A stretch of DNA of 64,000 nt, from NCBI GenBank assembly GCA_021234155.1, contig JAJEKV010000004.1:5952109-6016108 (forward strand). The letters are read 5' to 3'. This DNA comes from Isoetes taiwanensis. Its lineage: Eukaryota; Streptophyta; Lycopodiopsida; Isoetales; Isoetaceae. A program made the position numbers and the translations under genes. Of this stretch, positions 1 through 11,534 are shown in pieces (position 1 is the stretch's first letter; each line of letters begins with the position of its first letter). Below the pieces are notes generated by a model, which was not told the origin of the DNA, did not search any database, and worked only from the letters and a program-made list of their open reading frames with translations.

Positions 1-137
1 TGATTGGTACAAAATCGCAAAGATTCATATTGGTTAAGAGACGCTTCGATGGCAAGAGAGTTGACAAACCCCATCAATATTGTGCACCTAAAAGGTATTG
101 GCAACAACATGTTACCCTTGTTTGCCTGCTCAATTAA
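1..137 (+). pseudogene. 3' end of a Ty3/gypsy pol (integrase C-terminus)
   Basis: The reading frame YWLRD...NPINIVHLK followed by YWQQHV is the C-terminal signature (NPINxxHLKRYW) that ends every pol in this window. It is closest to the end of element C near 35370-35435, which also continues as tattggcaacaacatgtt. One base is missing at about 90-94, inside the HLKRYW motif, so the last residues are read in a shifted frame; TAA is at 135-137. The rest of the element lies left of the window. It belongs to a plus-strand relative of element C. Confidence 0.75.
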
Positions 138-854
138 AAAAATTCTCAGAAAATATAGGTAGGATTAGTTAACACGCCATTTGGAAAAGTAAAAAACAAA
201 GAAAGGCAAAACAAAAAATCTTTAAACAAAGAAAAACAAAATATTGAGTTAGTTCCGTGGAATTAAGTTCTACTTTTAAGTTTATGGCTTCTGTGGCTAA
301 CTAGTTTCTAGTGTTGCAAGGACAAAAAGGACTGTGGGTAAATTATGGTCAAGGAAGGACAGATCAAATACTAATCATGGCTCCATGCAGTTGCATCCGA
401 AGATTGCACTCATACATCTCTTTTAATCACAACACACCATGCTTCATCATCCAAAGTTGTCACATTTTTCCCACAACAAAGAACTTGTCTAAACTAACAA
501 GTTTTATTTCCACATGCAGCATTCTAATATCCACATTCATTATCACCTGATCAAGAGTTGACCCTCATTACATCTAGAGACCTTCCACATCCTCATTAAA
601 CCCCCAAGCCGGCCACACACTTCCATCCAAAGCCTCTTCTCCTAAAGAGATTTACTTTCCATGTGTTCATCTAAAAAGGCCACTTTCATATACACACACC
701 ATAGCACCATATTTGTTTTTTTCTAAATCCATTTATGTTCATTGAGTTGCCAAACATATTCTCACATTGGCAACCAGCGGAGTTATGTCATGAAGTACAA
801 GCAAAGAAGTCAAAGGGCCGGTAGACCAGCCTTTTTTTTCTGGGCCAGTGATAA
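138..854 (+). other. 3' spacer of the left-edge gypsy element
   Basis: Non-coding A- and C/T-rich sequence between the pol stop and an LTR-like start. It ends with a 'gtagaccagcc-ttttttttct' block that resembles the block before the 3' LTR of element C (near 36190-36215). Short ORFs here have no domain signature. I see no other gene. Confidence 0.45.
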
Positions 855-1200
855 TGTCACATGCTATGGCAGCATGGAAGAGCTAAGCATATTTTTGGAC
901 TGATCCTTACACTTTGATCTGAATTGCAAGGCATTAGAAGAATGCTTCACTAGCATGCATTAAGAACTTGTAGAGCAAGAGAAGGACAATTGACTCAAGT
1001 CACTAAAAAGAGACAAAAGAAGAATCAAGCAAAGGAAAAGAAAAGAAGGAAAAAAGAGAAAGACCCTTGAAGATCATCTCATGGCATGTGATCACTTGTG
1101 TTCTTGGTATCTTTTGTGCATTTTGACTCCCATTCCACATTCCCCATACCTCCACCACCATAAAACACCCATTAGATTTGATTCCATGCATACAACTCCT
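855..1200 (+). repeat. Probable LTR fragment (plus strand), right boundary unclear
   Basis: Begins TGTCACATGC-TATGGCAGCA, an imperfect version of the palindromic terminus that starts the other LTR families here. It directly follows the 3' spacer of a plus-strand element. The content, with accccat and ccatacctccacc-type pyrimidine tracts, resembles element C's LTR in style but does not align closely by eye. The right end, around 1200, is a guess from the change in composition. Confidence 0.35.
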
Positions 1201-2918
1201 CTCTCTTTTCTAGCGAAGGTGTTTGATGCGCTGAATCGCCAGCAAGGCCATTAGTTGGCAAAGCGAACTCTAGTGCCGCTAAGCTGCAATAGCAGCCAGA
1301 TTCCGTCAAGGATCAAACTTGAAATGCTTCAATTTTAAGCTTAGATTTGTGGATCGATTTCTCTTAAGGTGAGGATCTATCAAAGATCATTCCACTTCAC
1401 TTCGTACTGCCTCGAATCGCGTAAAAGCCTGCATACAAATTTCCTTGAGCAATCCCCTTTTTAAAATCTCTGCCTTTACCGGATTTTGGCAAATTCGTAG
1501 TCTGGCTATGATTCCGGCTCATGAAAGTTTTGTGTGCAAGTAGACAAAATGGTTAGCCAATGCAATGATTGCTTAGTCTGGATCAAGAAAAACAGTGTTC
1601 TTGGCAAGTTAGATTTTAGGGTTCTGAGTTTTCTCAAGAACAATTATCCCACAAAAGGTGGGAATGAAAAAGTCGCCAAGGTATAAACAGAGATCCAGGC
1701 TTTCGCTTATTGATTACGTGTCCTCCCACGCCGCCGCCGTGGTTTTCACTTGGCATGCCAGTGGGGACGCCATCATGTGAGGATGAGAGGTGATAGATGG
1801 GGAGGATGTAGGTGGTTTTACCATTTTTAAAATGAGGCACTTTTCCCAAGGAAGTCATTTAGAAGGTCAATATAAACTCTTTTTTCAAAAATGTTTGTGC
1901 CACGTGGCATGATTTCATGAGGGTTACCAGGTGGTATCATCAAATTTTCAAATGCAATACTTTGATTTTTTTGTGGGAAAAATAAATGGAGTGAGTAGGC
2001 ATGGGACTTGGTGAGGTGGCAAAAATGATGATGATGTGGCCCTTAAGGGTTGGTAACCATCTTTTCCCTTAGTCAAAATGATTTTTGGCAATAGGTTTAG
2101 AATGAGGTGGCAAGGAGGAAGAACAAGGCTAATAGGCTCATTTTCCAAGCATTTCAATCTTATGGTTGACCAACTTTTTGGGTTTGGTCAAAACTTGCCT
2201 AGTCATCATTTGATGATGTAAGGTGATGTGATGATGTAGAATGATGTAATGATGTTGAGTGATGTAATGGTGTGGAGTGATGTGATGATGTGGACACTTG
2301 TTTAGGTGGCAACTTGGTGGATGACATATGGAAGTGGCAGTTGATGAGTGGACCAAAGTGGCTTTGTAGGTGATGACATGTGTATCTAGTCATCATGCCA
2401 TGTCACTTAGAGGTGGTGACTAGGCAAACTCGTGTTTAGCTTTTCCTTCCCTTTTTTGTATTTTGGCTAGCATAAAATGCTTTTTGGCTTTAGCCACTTG
2501 GTGTGAAGTGTGTGATAATGGAATGGTGTGATGAAAAATGATGATATAAAACTTGATGCTTAGGCAATCTTTTGGTGTAACAACTTTTTGAAAATGTGCC
2601 TTAGGTAGTGGTAGGTCAACTATGGAACAAAAGGCTATGTGTGAGATGCATAATGGTATAGGGTGATGGTATGTTGGAAATGAGGTAGATGTGAGGGAGT
2701 GGAATAGAAATGACAACATGAAGGAGAAAAGATACCACTTCATAGCTTGCAAACTTCATAGGGGTCTTCCAAACTTCTAGATGCTTAGATCCTCTCAATG
2801 TGTGACCTTGATTCCAGTTCAATGTCTTCACTTGGTTCTTCAACATAGTATCTTCCTTTTTCCTGCAACATGAATAAGATTTGATGGCACCTTGCCATGT
2901 TGCCATAGCAGGGCAACA
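1201..2918 (-). repeat. Probable LTR of a further gypsy family (minus strand)
   Basis: The right end, 2898-2918, is a palindrome TGTTGCC-n7-GGCAACA, like the first bases of the other LTRs read on the minus strand. Element A's LTR resumes immediately after, at 2919. Inside are CCACGTGG-type motifs, 'ttagggttctgag' (compare 'ttagggttcttc' in the LTRs of A, B and D) and a TGATG-rich tract. No partner LTR or TSD was found, so the left boundary is approximate. Confidence 0.4.
2195..2400. repeat. TGATG-rich degenerate short tandem repeat
   Basis: About 200 bp of imperfect repetition of (a/g)tgatgt(a/g)atg and gtgatgatgtgg. It lies inside the minus-strand LTR-like segment. It keeps several frames open on the reverse strand (His/Thr/Ser-rich), which explains the long shadow ORFs there. 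Confidence 0.6.
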
Positions 2919-4147
2919 TGGAGGCAAATATATCATGATAACAGAATATAAGGATGCTTCATAGCTTTTAATCACAGGAAAATAATCTTCTCAAGTCAAT
3001 AAATAATTTTTTGAAGGTAATGTCAACTAGATCTTGTGAATCCAATTGAGGAGAGCTCAAGAACTTCAAGGATCGTCCAGATCTTGCTCAGCAATGATCA
3101 ATGTAGAATCTGAATACTTCTGGGCCTTCGAAAATGTCGAGATTGTGTTCCCCCTGTTTATAGTTTCAAATTTCGGTTCCAGTAGTTTCGGGTGATAAAT
3201 TTAGGCTTAAATTGTTGCTTAAGTTCCGGAATCCAAGAATAGATTGGTTGCAGGGAGAATGGAGCGCGGGATGGCGTGATTCGAGCTGGGTTTCCAATTT
3301 TAGGGTTCTTCAGCCGTATTTTCGCTTATTTTGGCGCTGATACGGTTTTATTTTCGGAGGAATATGCCCTGTATATGCCGTATTTGGCCACTTAAAAAAC
3401 TTGGCTAATGGTTTTAAGGCTTTTTCCATGGAATACCTAAAAAAAGGGTTATAACTTTTCAACCATGGGGAAGGATATCCACACGTGCAAAGGGATATAG
3501 AATCTTTAGAGCATCTTTTGACAAGGTTTAGGGTATACCAAAGAGAGCATGATGGGGTAGGAATGGAGATAAAAGAAACCATTAAAGGCTAGTAGGAAGA
3601 TAAGAATAGGAATGCAAAAGAGGGAAATAATAACCTTGCCACAAGGACTTGAAGTTTTTGAATAGTGACATTTGGAGGAATTGACAAGGGATTTGAGCAA
3701 AATGGTAGGTATGGCAAGGTGAGCATGGCAAGGAAATAGGCAATAGGTATGAAGGAGCAAATGCAAGAGTGAACAAAAGGGGGCATAAATATAGGAAAGG
3801 GGGCTAGGAAATTCCAAGGAGCAAGTAAGAATGGCTAGAGAATGAAACAAAATACCATGGATTCTTCCAAACTTTGAACTTCCAATCTTCAAAAAATGCC
3901 TTCCAAACTTCTTTACCCAGAATCTTCTAGAGCATATTCTTGACTAAGCACTTTGGCCTTGAATAGAGTACCTCATGTGAGTTTTGAACCTTAAACTCTT
4001 GTTGACTTGAAGAATGAACATCCTTTGACCTCCACATCAACATTGAATGCCAAGAATCTTCCAAACTTTGACCTAGTATTCCAAGATTAGCTGACCTAGT
4101 TTTGAATGCACGGATCACAATTAGCATGTTGCCCTTTGGGGGCAACA
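2919..4147 (-). repeat. Truncated 3' LTR of element A
   Basis: Matches 10307-11534 and 53250-54473 almost base for base. It ends with the palindromic terminus TGTTGCCC-n5-GGGCAACA (reverse strand) at 4127-4147. The full LTR in element D is 1964 bp; roughly the first 740 bp are missing here, replaced at 2918 by another LTR-like sequence. Confidence 0.85.
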
Positions 4148-4794
4148 TCTCGCCAAAACAAGAAAAAGGTTGGTCCCCTCAGCCATATAATGTCAAGAAT
4201 AAATAACTAGAGGGGTCTTCAACTTTGTACCAATGTGTCTATGATAGGATAAGAGTGCAAATGTTGGTGGAGTGAGTGTAATTGTGATGATGAAATGATG
4301 TGAATGGAATATGGTGAGTGAGAAAGGCAGAAATGAGTGTGAAAATGACAAGGTGATAATGGAATGATAGTGAATGGAATAAAGTGAGTGAGAAGAGATA
4401 AGAGTGAATGTGAATATGACAAGATGATGATGGAATGGAGATGAAATGAGTGTACAAGTGTTTTGAAACTTCGCCAAAACAAGAAAATGTGTGTATCCCT
4501 CCTGATCTTCAACAAGTGCAGCTCTGCTGTGATGGTAAAGATGAATTGCAGAGTGCTTTTCTTCTTTAGGGAATGAGAACAAGAATAAGGAGTTCAGATG
4601 GAAGGTAGGGCCACTTATGACAGATGAAAAATATGGAGGAAGGGTGCACCTGTCATGGAAACACATAAACCAATTAGTCTTAAAACCTTGCAACTCTGCT
4701 ATGATGGTGAAGGTGATTTTGCAGAGTGCTGTTAAGGTATGGGAAAACAAGAATAGAGGGTTGGATGGATGGTAGGAATGTTTAAAACAGGTGA
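4148..4794 (-). other. 3' spacer between pol and 3' LTR of element A
   Basis: Pyrimidine-rich on the coding strand, so long Ser/Phe/His/Leu-rich ORFs stay open in more than one frame; I read it as non-coding. It carries TTGTTTTGGCGAGA next to the LTR and again near 4470, and two CTCTGC...GCAGAG stem-loops near 4530 and 4710. At 4795 it runs straight into the integrase because about 530 bp are deleted relative to element B. Confidence 0.7.
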
Positions 4795-7700
4795 ATCCTC
4801 CATCCTATATTCATCTAGGTGCAGCAAGGCATCCAATCTCTCCTGCAAGGCATGTTCAAAAGGTAAACATAATTTATAGGCTAACCTCAGGGAGGGCAAC
4901 TCAAGTTCCACTGGTAAGACTGCCTCTATGCCATAAACCAGGTTGAAGGGTGTATGATTTGTAGCTGTTTTGATAGTGACTCTATAAGCCCAAAGTGCAT
5001 CCACTATTTTGACATGCCAATCTCTCTTGTTGATCTCAACTGTCTTCTGCAAGATATTTTTCAACACTTTGTTAGTGGCTTCAGCTTGTCCATTACCTTG
5101 GGGATAGTATGAGGAGCTCTTGGTATGCTTGACCTTCAAGATGTCCATCAAGTTAGTAATAGCTTCATTAACAAAAGGCATGCCCCTATCAGAATGCAAC
5201 TGAAAAGGAATACCAAACCTGGAACAAACATACTCATGTAAAAATCTTGCAGTTGTGGCAGCATTAGCCTGTCTCAAAGGTATAGCTTCTGCCCATTTAG
5301 TAAAATAATCTGTGGCCACAATGATATGCTGATGTTGACCTGCAGAAGAAGGATTAATAGGGCCAATATAATCTAATCCCCAAATTTGAAAGGGCCCTGG
5401 AGATATGATGGGATTAAGGGCAGCTGGAAGTAAAATTCTTTTGCTAAAGATTTGGCATTGATGGCAAGTCTTTATAATATCATAACAATCTTTAAAAACA
5501 AGTAGGCCAATAGTATCCGGACACGAGAATCTTTTTTTTTTGTAGTATCACCAGCAAAATGCCCTCCACAAATACCTTTGTGCATTTCCCTGATGATTAG
5601 AGCAGACTCACTTTCACTCACACATCTCAACAAGACTCCATCTCGGTTGACTTTGCACAAAACATTGTCTATCATCTTGAATTGTATGCATTTTATCCTT
5701 GAATCTCCTTTTTGGTTTGAAGTGAGGTTTGAAGAGATAATTCCATGTTGTAAGAAGTCTCGATAGGTTGTTGCCACCCACCATCGCCTTGATCTTCTCT
5801 GAAGTTAACTCTACATGAGCTACTACAAGTGAAATGTCAGCGATCCAACTCATCCTCATGGTCAAAAAATATATAAGGCAAATAAAGGCTAGGGCTTCGT
5901 ACCAAATGTAATTCTTTTACAGAAATATCATAACTTTGCAACTTACAAGCCCACCTTTGGATTTTTGGCTTACTGGTTGCCTTACCAAATAGTAGACCCA
6001 TTGGATTTTGCTTCATGTAGACTTGAACTTGACTTTTCAGGAGCAAGTGTCCTTGCCTATTGATAAGAAACATGAGAGCAGCAGCACTCTTTTCTATTCT
6101 GGTATACCTCTCCTCTAAAGCAGACCATTGTTTACTTGCAAACACTATGGTGTGCTTTTCCTGCAAAATGGCTAACCCTATAGCTTTTTTAGTAACAGTA
6201 ATGTAAACTTCAAATGGCATATTCAAATCTGGTTTCCTCAAAAGTGTGGCTTCACATATGGATTGAATGAGAAAGTCAAAGCTTATTGGCATTCTGAAGT
6301 CCATGTGATGGGTATATGCTTACTCTCAGACTTGGAGAACTTGCCTACCCTTGTCAATCTAGAAATAGGGCTCAAAATATGAGCAAAATTAGGAATATAC
6401 ATCCTGAGAAAACTTGTCATACCAACAAAACTTTTGACCTGTTTTAGATTCTTGGGAGGTGCTAATTTTTTGAGGGCTTCAATCTTGTCTTGAGCAACCT
6501 GAATGCCTTGGCTGGATACTTCATGCCCTAAGAGTTGTCCTTTTGATGCAAAAAAGATGCATTTCTTTGGATTTAGATTGACTCCTGAGCTCCTGCACAA
6601 AGAACAAATTTTTGCAAGTAACTCCACATGATTAGATGGATTAGAGCCTAAGCAAAGGTCATCTAAGTACACCCTGAACTCTTCAGCAGACATTGATTTG
6701 AAAATAACATCCATTGCCCTTTGGAAGGTGGCTGGAGCATTCATCAAACCAAAGGGCATTCTTTTCATAGCATATGTACCCCAGGGAGTGATAAAGGAAG
6801 TTTTTGGCTGGTCTTCTTCTTTGATGCTGATCTGGTTGAACCCTGAGAATCCATCCAAAAATGAATACACCTCCTTACCTGCTACAGCATATAGGATCTC
6901 CTCTAAAAAAGGCAAAGGGTAACAATCCTTGATGGTAGCTTTGTTGAGATCTCGATAATCAATGCAAATTCTTAAAGCACCACTTTTCTTCTCTACAGGA
7001 ACAATGCAAGATACCCATTCAGGATTAATGATTTCAATAATCACACCTGCATCTAACATCTTATTCAATTCCTCCTTGATTAGCCCCATAAGTGAAGCAT
7101 TAATCCTCCTTAATTTTTGAAAAACAGGTTTACAACCTTCCTTGATTTTAATTTCAAATTGGCATACCTCAGTTTTGATACCTGATAGTTCTGAATAGTC
7201 CCGTGCAAATACATCTTTTCTTTCTTCAAAAACATTTGTATGCTCTCCCCTGTTTTGGTATTCAATCAGATCTCCAACAAACGAGTTCTAGGTGTACCAT
7301 TTTTTGTGATTACAATCTCCTCAATATCCTTTTTCTCTGATGCATCAATGGTCAAAATAGGACAGAGTGCTTTTACTTCATTGTCATCAAGATCATCTTC
7401 AGGAATGGCTCCCTCAGTTAAATGTGACATGAGGGTCTCCCTACACAAAGCATCAGCTTCAAAATTCTGTTCCCTGGGAATATGAGTGATTCTCCATGAA
7501 GCAAAACTCGAGAGTACTCCCATTGCTTGATTCTTCAAGAGCTCCATATCTGCATTTTTTGTTTGATACTCCCCTGAAACTTGTCTGTATATTAATTGTG
7601 AATCACCATAAATGTGAATATTGGCAATATCCATAGATTTAGCTTCCTGGAGACCTGCAATCAAAGCCTTATATTCTGCCACATTAGAGGTGACTTGAGG

Positions 7701-8386
7701 AAAGATCCTTCCTACTTTAGCTAAGAGTTTGTGAGAAGAGTCTTTCAAAATGGCAGCAGATGATGCAACATTTAGTTTTTTAGAAATACCTCCATCAAAC
7801 CATAAGAGCCCTGTTGGTCCTTGTATGCTGGGAGGTGCACTTTCCATAATAAGAGGAACCATTTCATATTTTCTTGGTTTTATATTTTTTACCCTGTAAG
7901 ATCCCAAAGGTTCCTCAATTAGCATTTCTTTAATAAAATGTACCTCTTCTTTGGAGTCATAGGAGCCCTCTTGGTTATAAATTGTAGCAGTCTGAGAGCC
8001 ATTGGAGATGGTACATCTCCCTTGAGACCAGACTGGCCTGGCATCCACAGTGGCTAACCATCTCCTCCCTAGAAGCAAGTCATAAATATCAGATTCATCT
8101 CCTATATCTTCAAAAGCCACCACAATAAAGTTAGCAGCTACGCTTATGCCTTACGTAGATAATAGGGCACTTTAGTCACCACACCAATAGGAGAAATCTT
8201 AGCATTATAAAAAGATTTTAATAACATAGAAGCTTTCTTATCCACCTCGAAGCCACACTTCTTCATAATATGATATGGCATGATATTTAGGGGAGAACCC
8301 CCATCAAGTAACACATTAGAAAAGGTATACCCTCCTAAGGCAAATTGAACATGTGAATGCTCCGGGGTCTTCTTCATCTTTGTGCT
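4795..8386 (-). pseudogene. Element A pol remnant: integrase, gRNH, RT, RNase H, protease
   Basis: Reverse order of domains in plus coordinates: integrase without its C-terminus (about 4795-5830, DD35E core with SDRG and QAEATNK), degenerate gypsy RNase H (about 5880-6270), RT (about 6283-7150, YLDD near 6665), intact-looking RNase H with FDGG and GDSQ (about 7400-7810), and protease with LLDGGSP (near 8300). The frame breaks at about 5520-5545, 5690-5850, 6283-6304, 7200-7290 and 8130-8150. Several breaks sit on CAG/CTG triplets that are intact in element B, so part may be sequence error. The product would copy and integrate the element; this copy cannot do so. Confidence 0.85.
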
Positions 8387-9853
8387 AGAATAAGGTCGAT
8401 GGCATCATCAAAAAATTCACACAAGCATTTAATACCTCACTATTGGTTTGTTGAAGTACCCTTTTCCTGTAACTAGGTGCAATCTTTAATAAAGTAAAGA
8501 GATCCACACTCACCTTGGAATTTTTGAGCAAAACATCAACCTCATCAAGGTCTTGATCTTTCTTACCATATTTTTGCTGGGGGGTGGAGCTATGATCTGA
8601 GCAGGTGATTCCATTACAGGTGGCACAGGCCTGGCAGTAGAATGCCTACTTGGTTCAGCATGTACTTGAGCTTCATTCATGCTTCTAGTTTGCACCACCA
8701 TAACTTCTTCAGATTTAGGAACTTCTGTAGCTTGAATAAATCTTATAGAGGTGCTTGGTTCAGCAAATCTCACAGGGGGTTTAGACTCTGGTCTTTTCTC
8801 TTTTTTCTGTTTAGCAAAATATTCCTTAACAGCACACCTAGCATCAGTATGGCCAACCTCTTTACAAAAAGAACAAACAGGACATTCCTTCCCAAAATGG
8901 CCTTTTCTATTACATTTGGGGCACACTTGCCCATGGAATAAAATAACGGCTAAGGTTAGCAAAATGGCTATTTTATAGCAGTTTTGCCAAGAAAAACGGC
9001 TAAAGTAAATGGAAAAAATGCCCAAAATAAAGGAAATTTTAGCCCAATGTTTTTGCCGCCTAAGTGAGTTTTTAGGTTGAATAGCCAAACCTTTACCTAC
9101 AGACATATGTATCAGGACATCGATTAGCTAAACCTAAGATAGAGTGGTCTTGAAAAAATGGATAGATTAGCCTGAAATTTAACACTAATGTATGTACTAA
9201 CTTTAAGAAATTTCAAATAGGATTTACAGTTTCTTTTTTCTTCCACTTTCTTTCTTGTTTCAAGTACAAAGTTGAAGCATTAGAGAAAAAGAACAATGTA
9301 GTCTCCCTTTTTTTTAGGTTTTTGAACATGTTCATGTATGTTTATGTCTTGATTTATGTATTTACAATAAATTCAATATCTTTGCCAAAATGCTTAGATT
9401 TTTTTAAATTACTAAAGCACGATGGCTAATATTTGCCTTTTCATTTTGTGAAAGTTTAGCCAAAAGCAAGAAACTTTGATGGAGAAAAACCATTTAGTTT
9501 AGCCAAGTGTTAGAAACTTCTAGCCCCAATTTGAAGATAGTTTAGCTAAACCTATTTTGGCTACACTAAAATATAGGAGTAGTAATTTATTCCATGCACT
9601 TGCCAATAGCATATTTCTGATGGGTGAGAATTCCTATTGCAATGAATACATTCAGGGTAAGTTTTACCTGCTCTTGCAGCCTTGAGTTCAACCAATTGTT
9701 TAGTTATCTCTGCTAAGGCTTCAGTAACCTTGGATAGGTCTGACTTGACCTCTGCAACTTGAGAATTGGCTTCCTCCTCTTTAGATTTCTTTTTCTCCTT
9801 TTGTATGGCATAGACTGGAATAGAAGGGTGATGATCGTAATGTGCATCAGTAA
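8387..9853 (-). pseudogene. Element A gag remnant, split by a MITE
   Basis: Carries the gag C-terminal linker (RFAEPST, VVQTRSMNEAQ), then zinc knuckles 3 and 2 (CSFCKEVGH..., CPKCNRKGH...) up to 8931. After the MITE (8932-9596) the first knuckle and the KQLVELKA coiled region resume at 9605-9853. An apparent 198-codon ORF at 8510-9106 reads from gag into the MITE and is a chimera, not a gene. The gag N-terminus is lost at 9853. Confidence 0.85.
8932..9596. mobile_element. 665-bp non-autonomous hAT-type MITE
   Basis: Flanked by a perfect 8-bp target duplication CACTTGCC (8924-8931 and 9597-9604). It has 11-bp perfect terminal inverted repeats, CATGGAATAAA at 8932 and its complement ending at 9596. 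There is no ORF of its own. The interior is AT-rich with many GGCTAA/TTAGCC motifs in both orientations, especially near the ends, which resemble subterminal transposase sites. Removing it restores contiguous gag, as in elements B and D. An 8-bp duplication and short TIRs are typical of the hAT superfamily; the family itself is not identified. Confidence 0.88.
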
Positions 9854-11534
9854 GACTTAATATGTGAGTTATTCGAGCTCAAAGTGGGGTCAAATTTTGG
9901 TCAATAGAGGTCAAATGTAGAAAACAATGATCAGAAATTGAGATTTGGAGTTGCCAATCATCTTCTTGAGAAATTCCAAAGTAGATAGGTTGCAATGGTG
10001 CTAGGGAAGAGGGGCAATCAATCAAATCTTCATTTGGATGTGTAGAAGTATTTTTTGTGACTAGATTTGGAAAAATACAGTCAAAACTGTCCAAACCCGA
10101 GAGCAATTTTTTTGAATTTGAGCTATACTTGGTATTTTTGAATGATTCCAACTCCTTTGGTTTGCACAGGCCCTAAGAATAGATGGAAAGTGGTCCAAAA
10201 GAATAGAGAAACACACTAGAATTTTCTGTAGAATATTTTGTAGCAAGAATTGTAGAATAACATATCAGAAATGGATTTGACAACTTGGCAATCGATTTGA
10301 ATTGATATGGAGGCAAAATATCATGATAACAGAATATAAGGATGCTTCATAGCTTTTAATCACAGGAAAATAATCTTCTCAAGTCAATAAATAATTTTTT
10401 GAAGGTAATGTCAACTAGATCTTGTGAATCCAATTGAGGAGAGCTCAAGAACTTCAAGGATCGTCCAGATCTTGCTCAGCAATGATCAATGTAGAATCTG
10501 AATACTTCTGGGCCTTCGAAAATGTCGAGATTGTGTTCCCCCTGTTTATAGTTTCAAATTTCGGTTCCAGTAGTTTCGGGTGATAAATTTAGGCTTAAAT
10601 TGTTGCTTAAGTTCCGGAATCCAAGAATAGATTGGTTGCAGGGAGAATGGAGCGCGGGATGGCGTGATTCGAGCTGGGTTTCCAATTTTAGGGTTCTTCA
10701 GCCGTATTTTCGCTTATTTTGCGCGATACGGTTTCGTATTTCTGAAGGAATATGCCCTGTATATGCCGTATTTGGCCACTTAAAAAACTTGGCTAATGGT
10801 TTTAAGGCTTTTCCCATGGAATACCTAAAAAAGGGTTATAACTTTTCAACCATGGGGAAGGATATCCACACGTGCTAAGGGATATAGAATCTTTAGAGCA
10901 TCTTTTGACAAGGTCTAGGGTATACCAAAGAGAGCATGATGGGGTAGGAATGGAGATAAAAGAAATCATTAAAGGCTAGTAGGAAGATAAGAATAGGAAT
11001 GCAAAAGAGGGAAATAATAACCTTGCCACAAGGACTTGAAGTTTTTGAATAGTGACATTTGGAGGAATTGACAAGGGATTTGAGCAAAATGGTAGGTATG
11101 GCAAGGTGAGCATGGCAAGGAAATAGGCAATAGGTATGAAGGAGCAAATGCAAGAGTGAACAAAAGGGGGCATAAATATAGGAAAGGAGGCTAGGAAATT
11201 CTAAGGAGCAAGTAAGAATGGCTAGAGAATGAAACAAAATACCATGGGGTCTTCCAAACTTTGAACTTCCAATCTTCAAAAAATGCCTTCCAAACTTCTT
11301 TACCCAGAATCTTCTAGAGCATATTCTTGACTAAGCACTTTGGCCTTAAATAGAGTACCTCATGTGAGTTTTGAACCTTAAGCTCTTGTTGACTTGAAGA
11401 ATGAACATCCTTTGACCTCCACATCAACATTGAATGCCAAGAATCTTCCAAACTTTGACCTAGTATTCCAAGATTAGATGACCTAGTTTTGAATGCACGG
11501 ATCACAATTAGCATGTTGCCCTTTGGGGGCAACA
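9854..11534 (-). repeat. Truncated 3' LTR of element B
   Basis: Aligns with 52798-54473 of element D. The terminus at 11514-11534 is TGTTGCCC-n5-GGGCAACA on the reverse strand. The left end (the U5 end of the LTR) lacks 288 bp. Confidence 0.88.

Larger units (their letters stand above)
2919..9853 (-). mobile_element. Element A: truncated Ty3/gypsy retrotransposon (family B-LTR)
   Basis: Minus-strand order, read in plus coordinates: truncated 3' LTR (2919-4147), 3' spacer, integrase to protease, and gag cut at 9853. Against element B it has lost about 530 bp between the spacer and the integrase (junction near 4795), the first part of the LTR, the gag N-terminus and the whole 5' LTR. At 9853/9854 its gag abuts the middle of element B's LTR, so a deletion fused two same-family elements. 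A hAT-type MITE interrupts its gag at 8932-9596. Confidence 0.85.

Noticed and set aside
2138-2396. His/Thr-rich minus-strand ORFs (HHITPHHYITQHH type)
   Set aside because: Products of the TGATG short tandem repeat; open in two frames.
3506-3892. 128-codon LTR ORF (MKIGSSKFGR), also at 10893-11279 and 53916-54218
   Set aside because: Inside the B-type LTR; overlapping open frames and a frameshift in element D. Treated as LTR sequence.
8510-9106. 198-codon ORF combining zinc knuckles with a novel N-terminus
   Set aside because: The N-terminal part is MITE sequence beyond the TIR at 8932; an accidental fusion.
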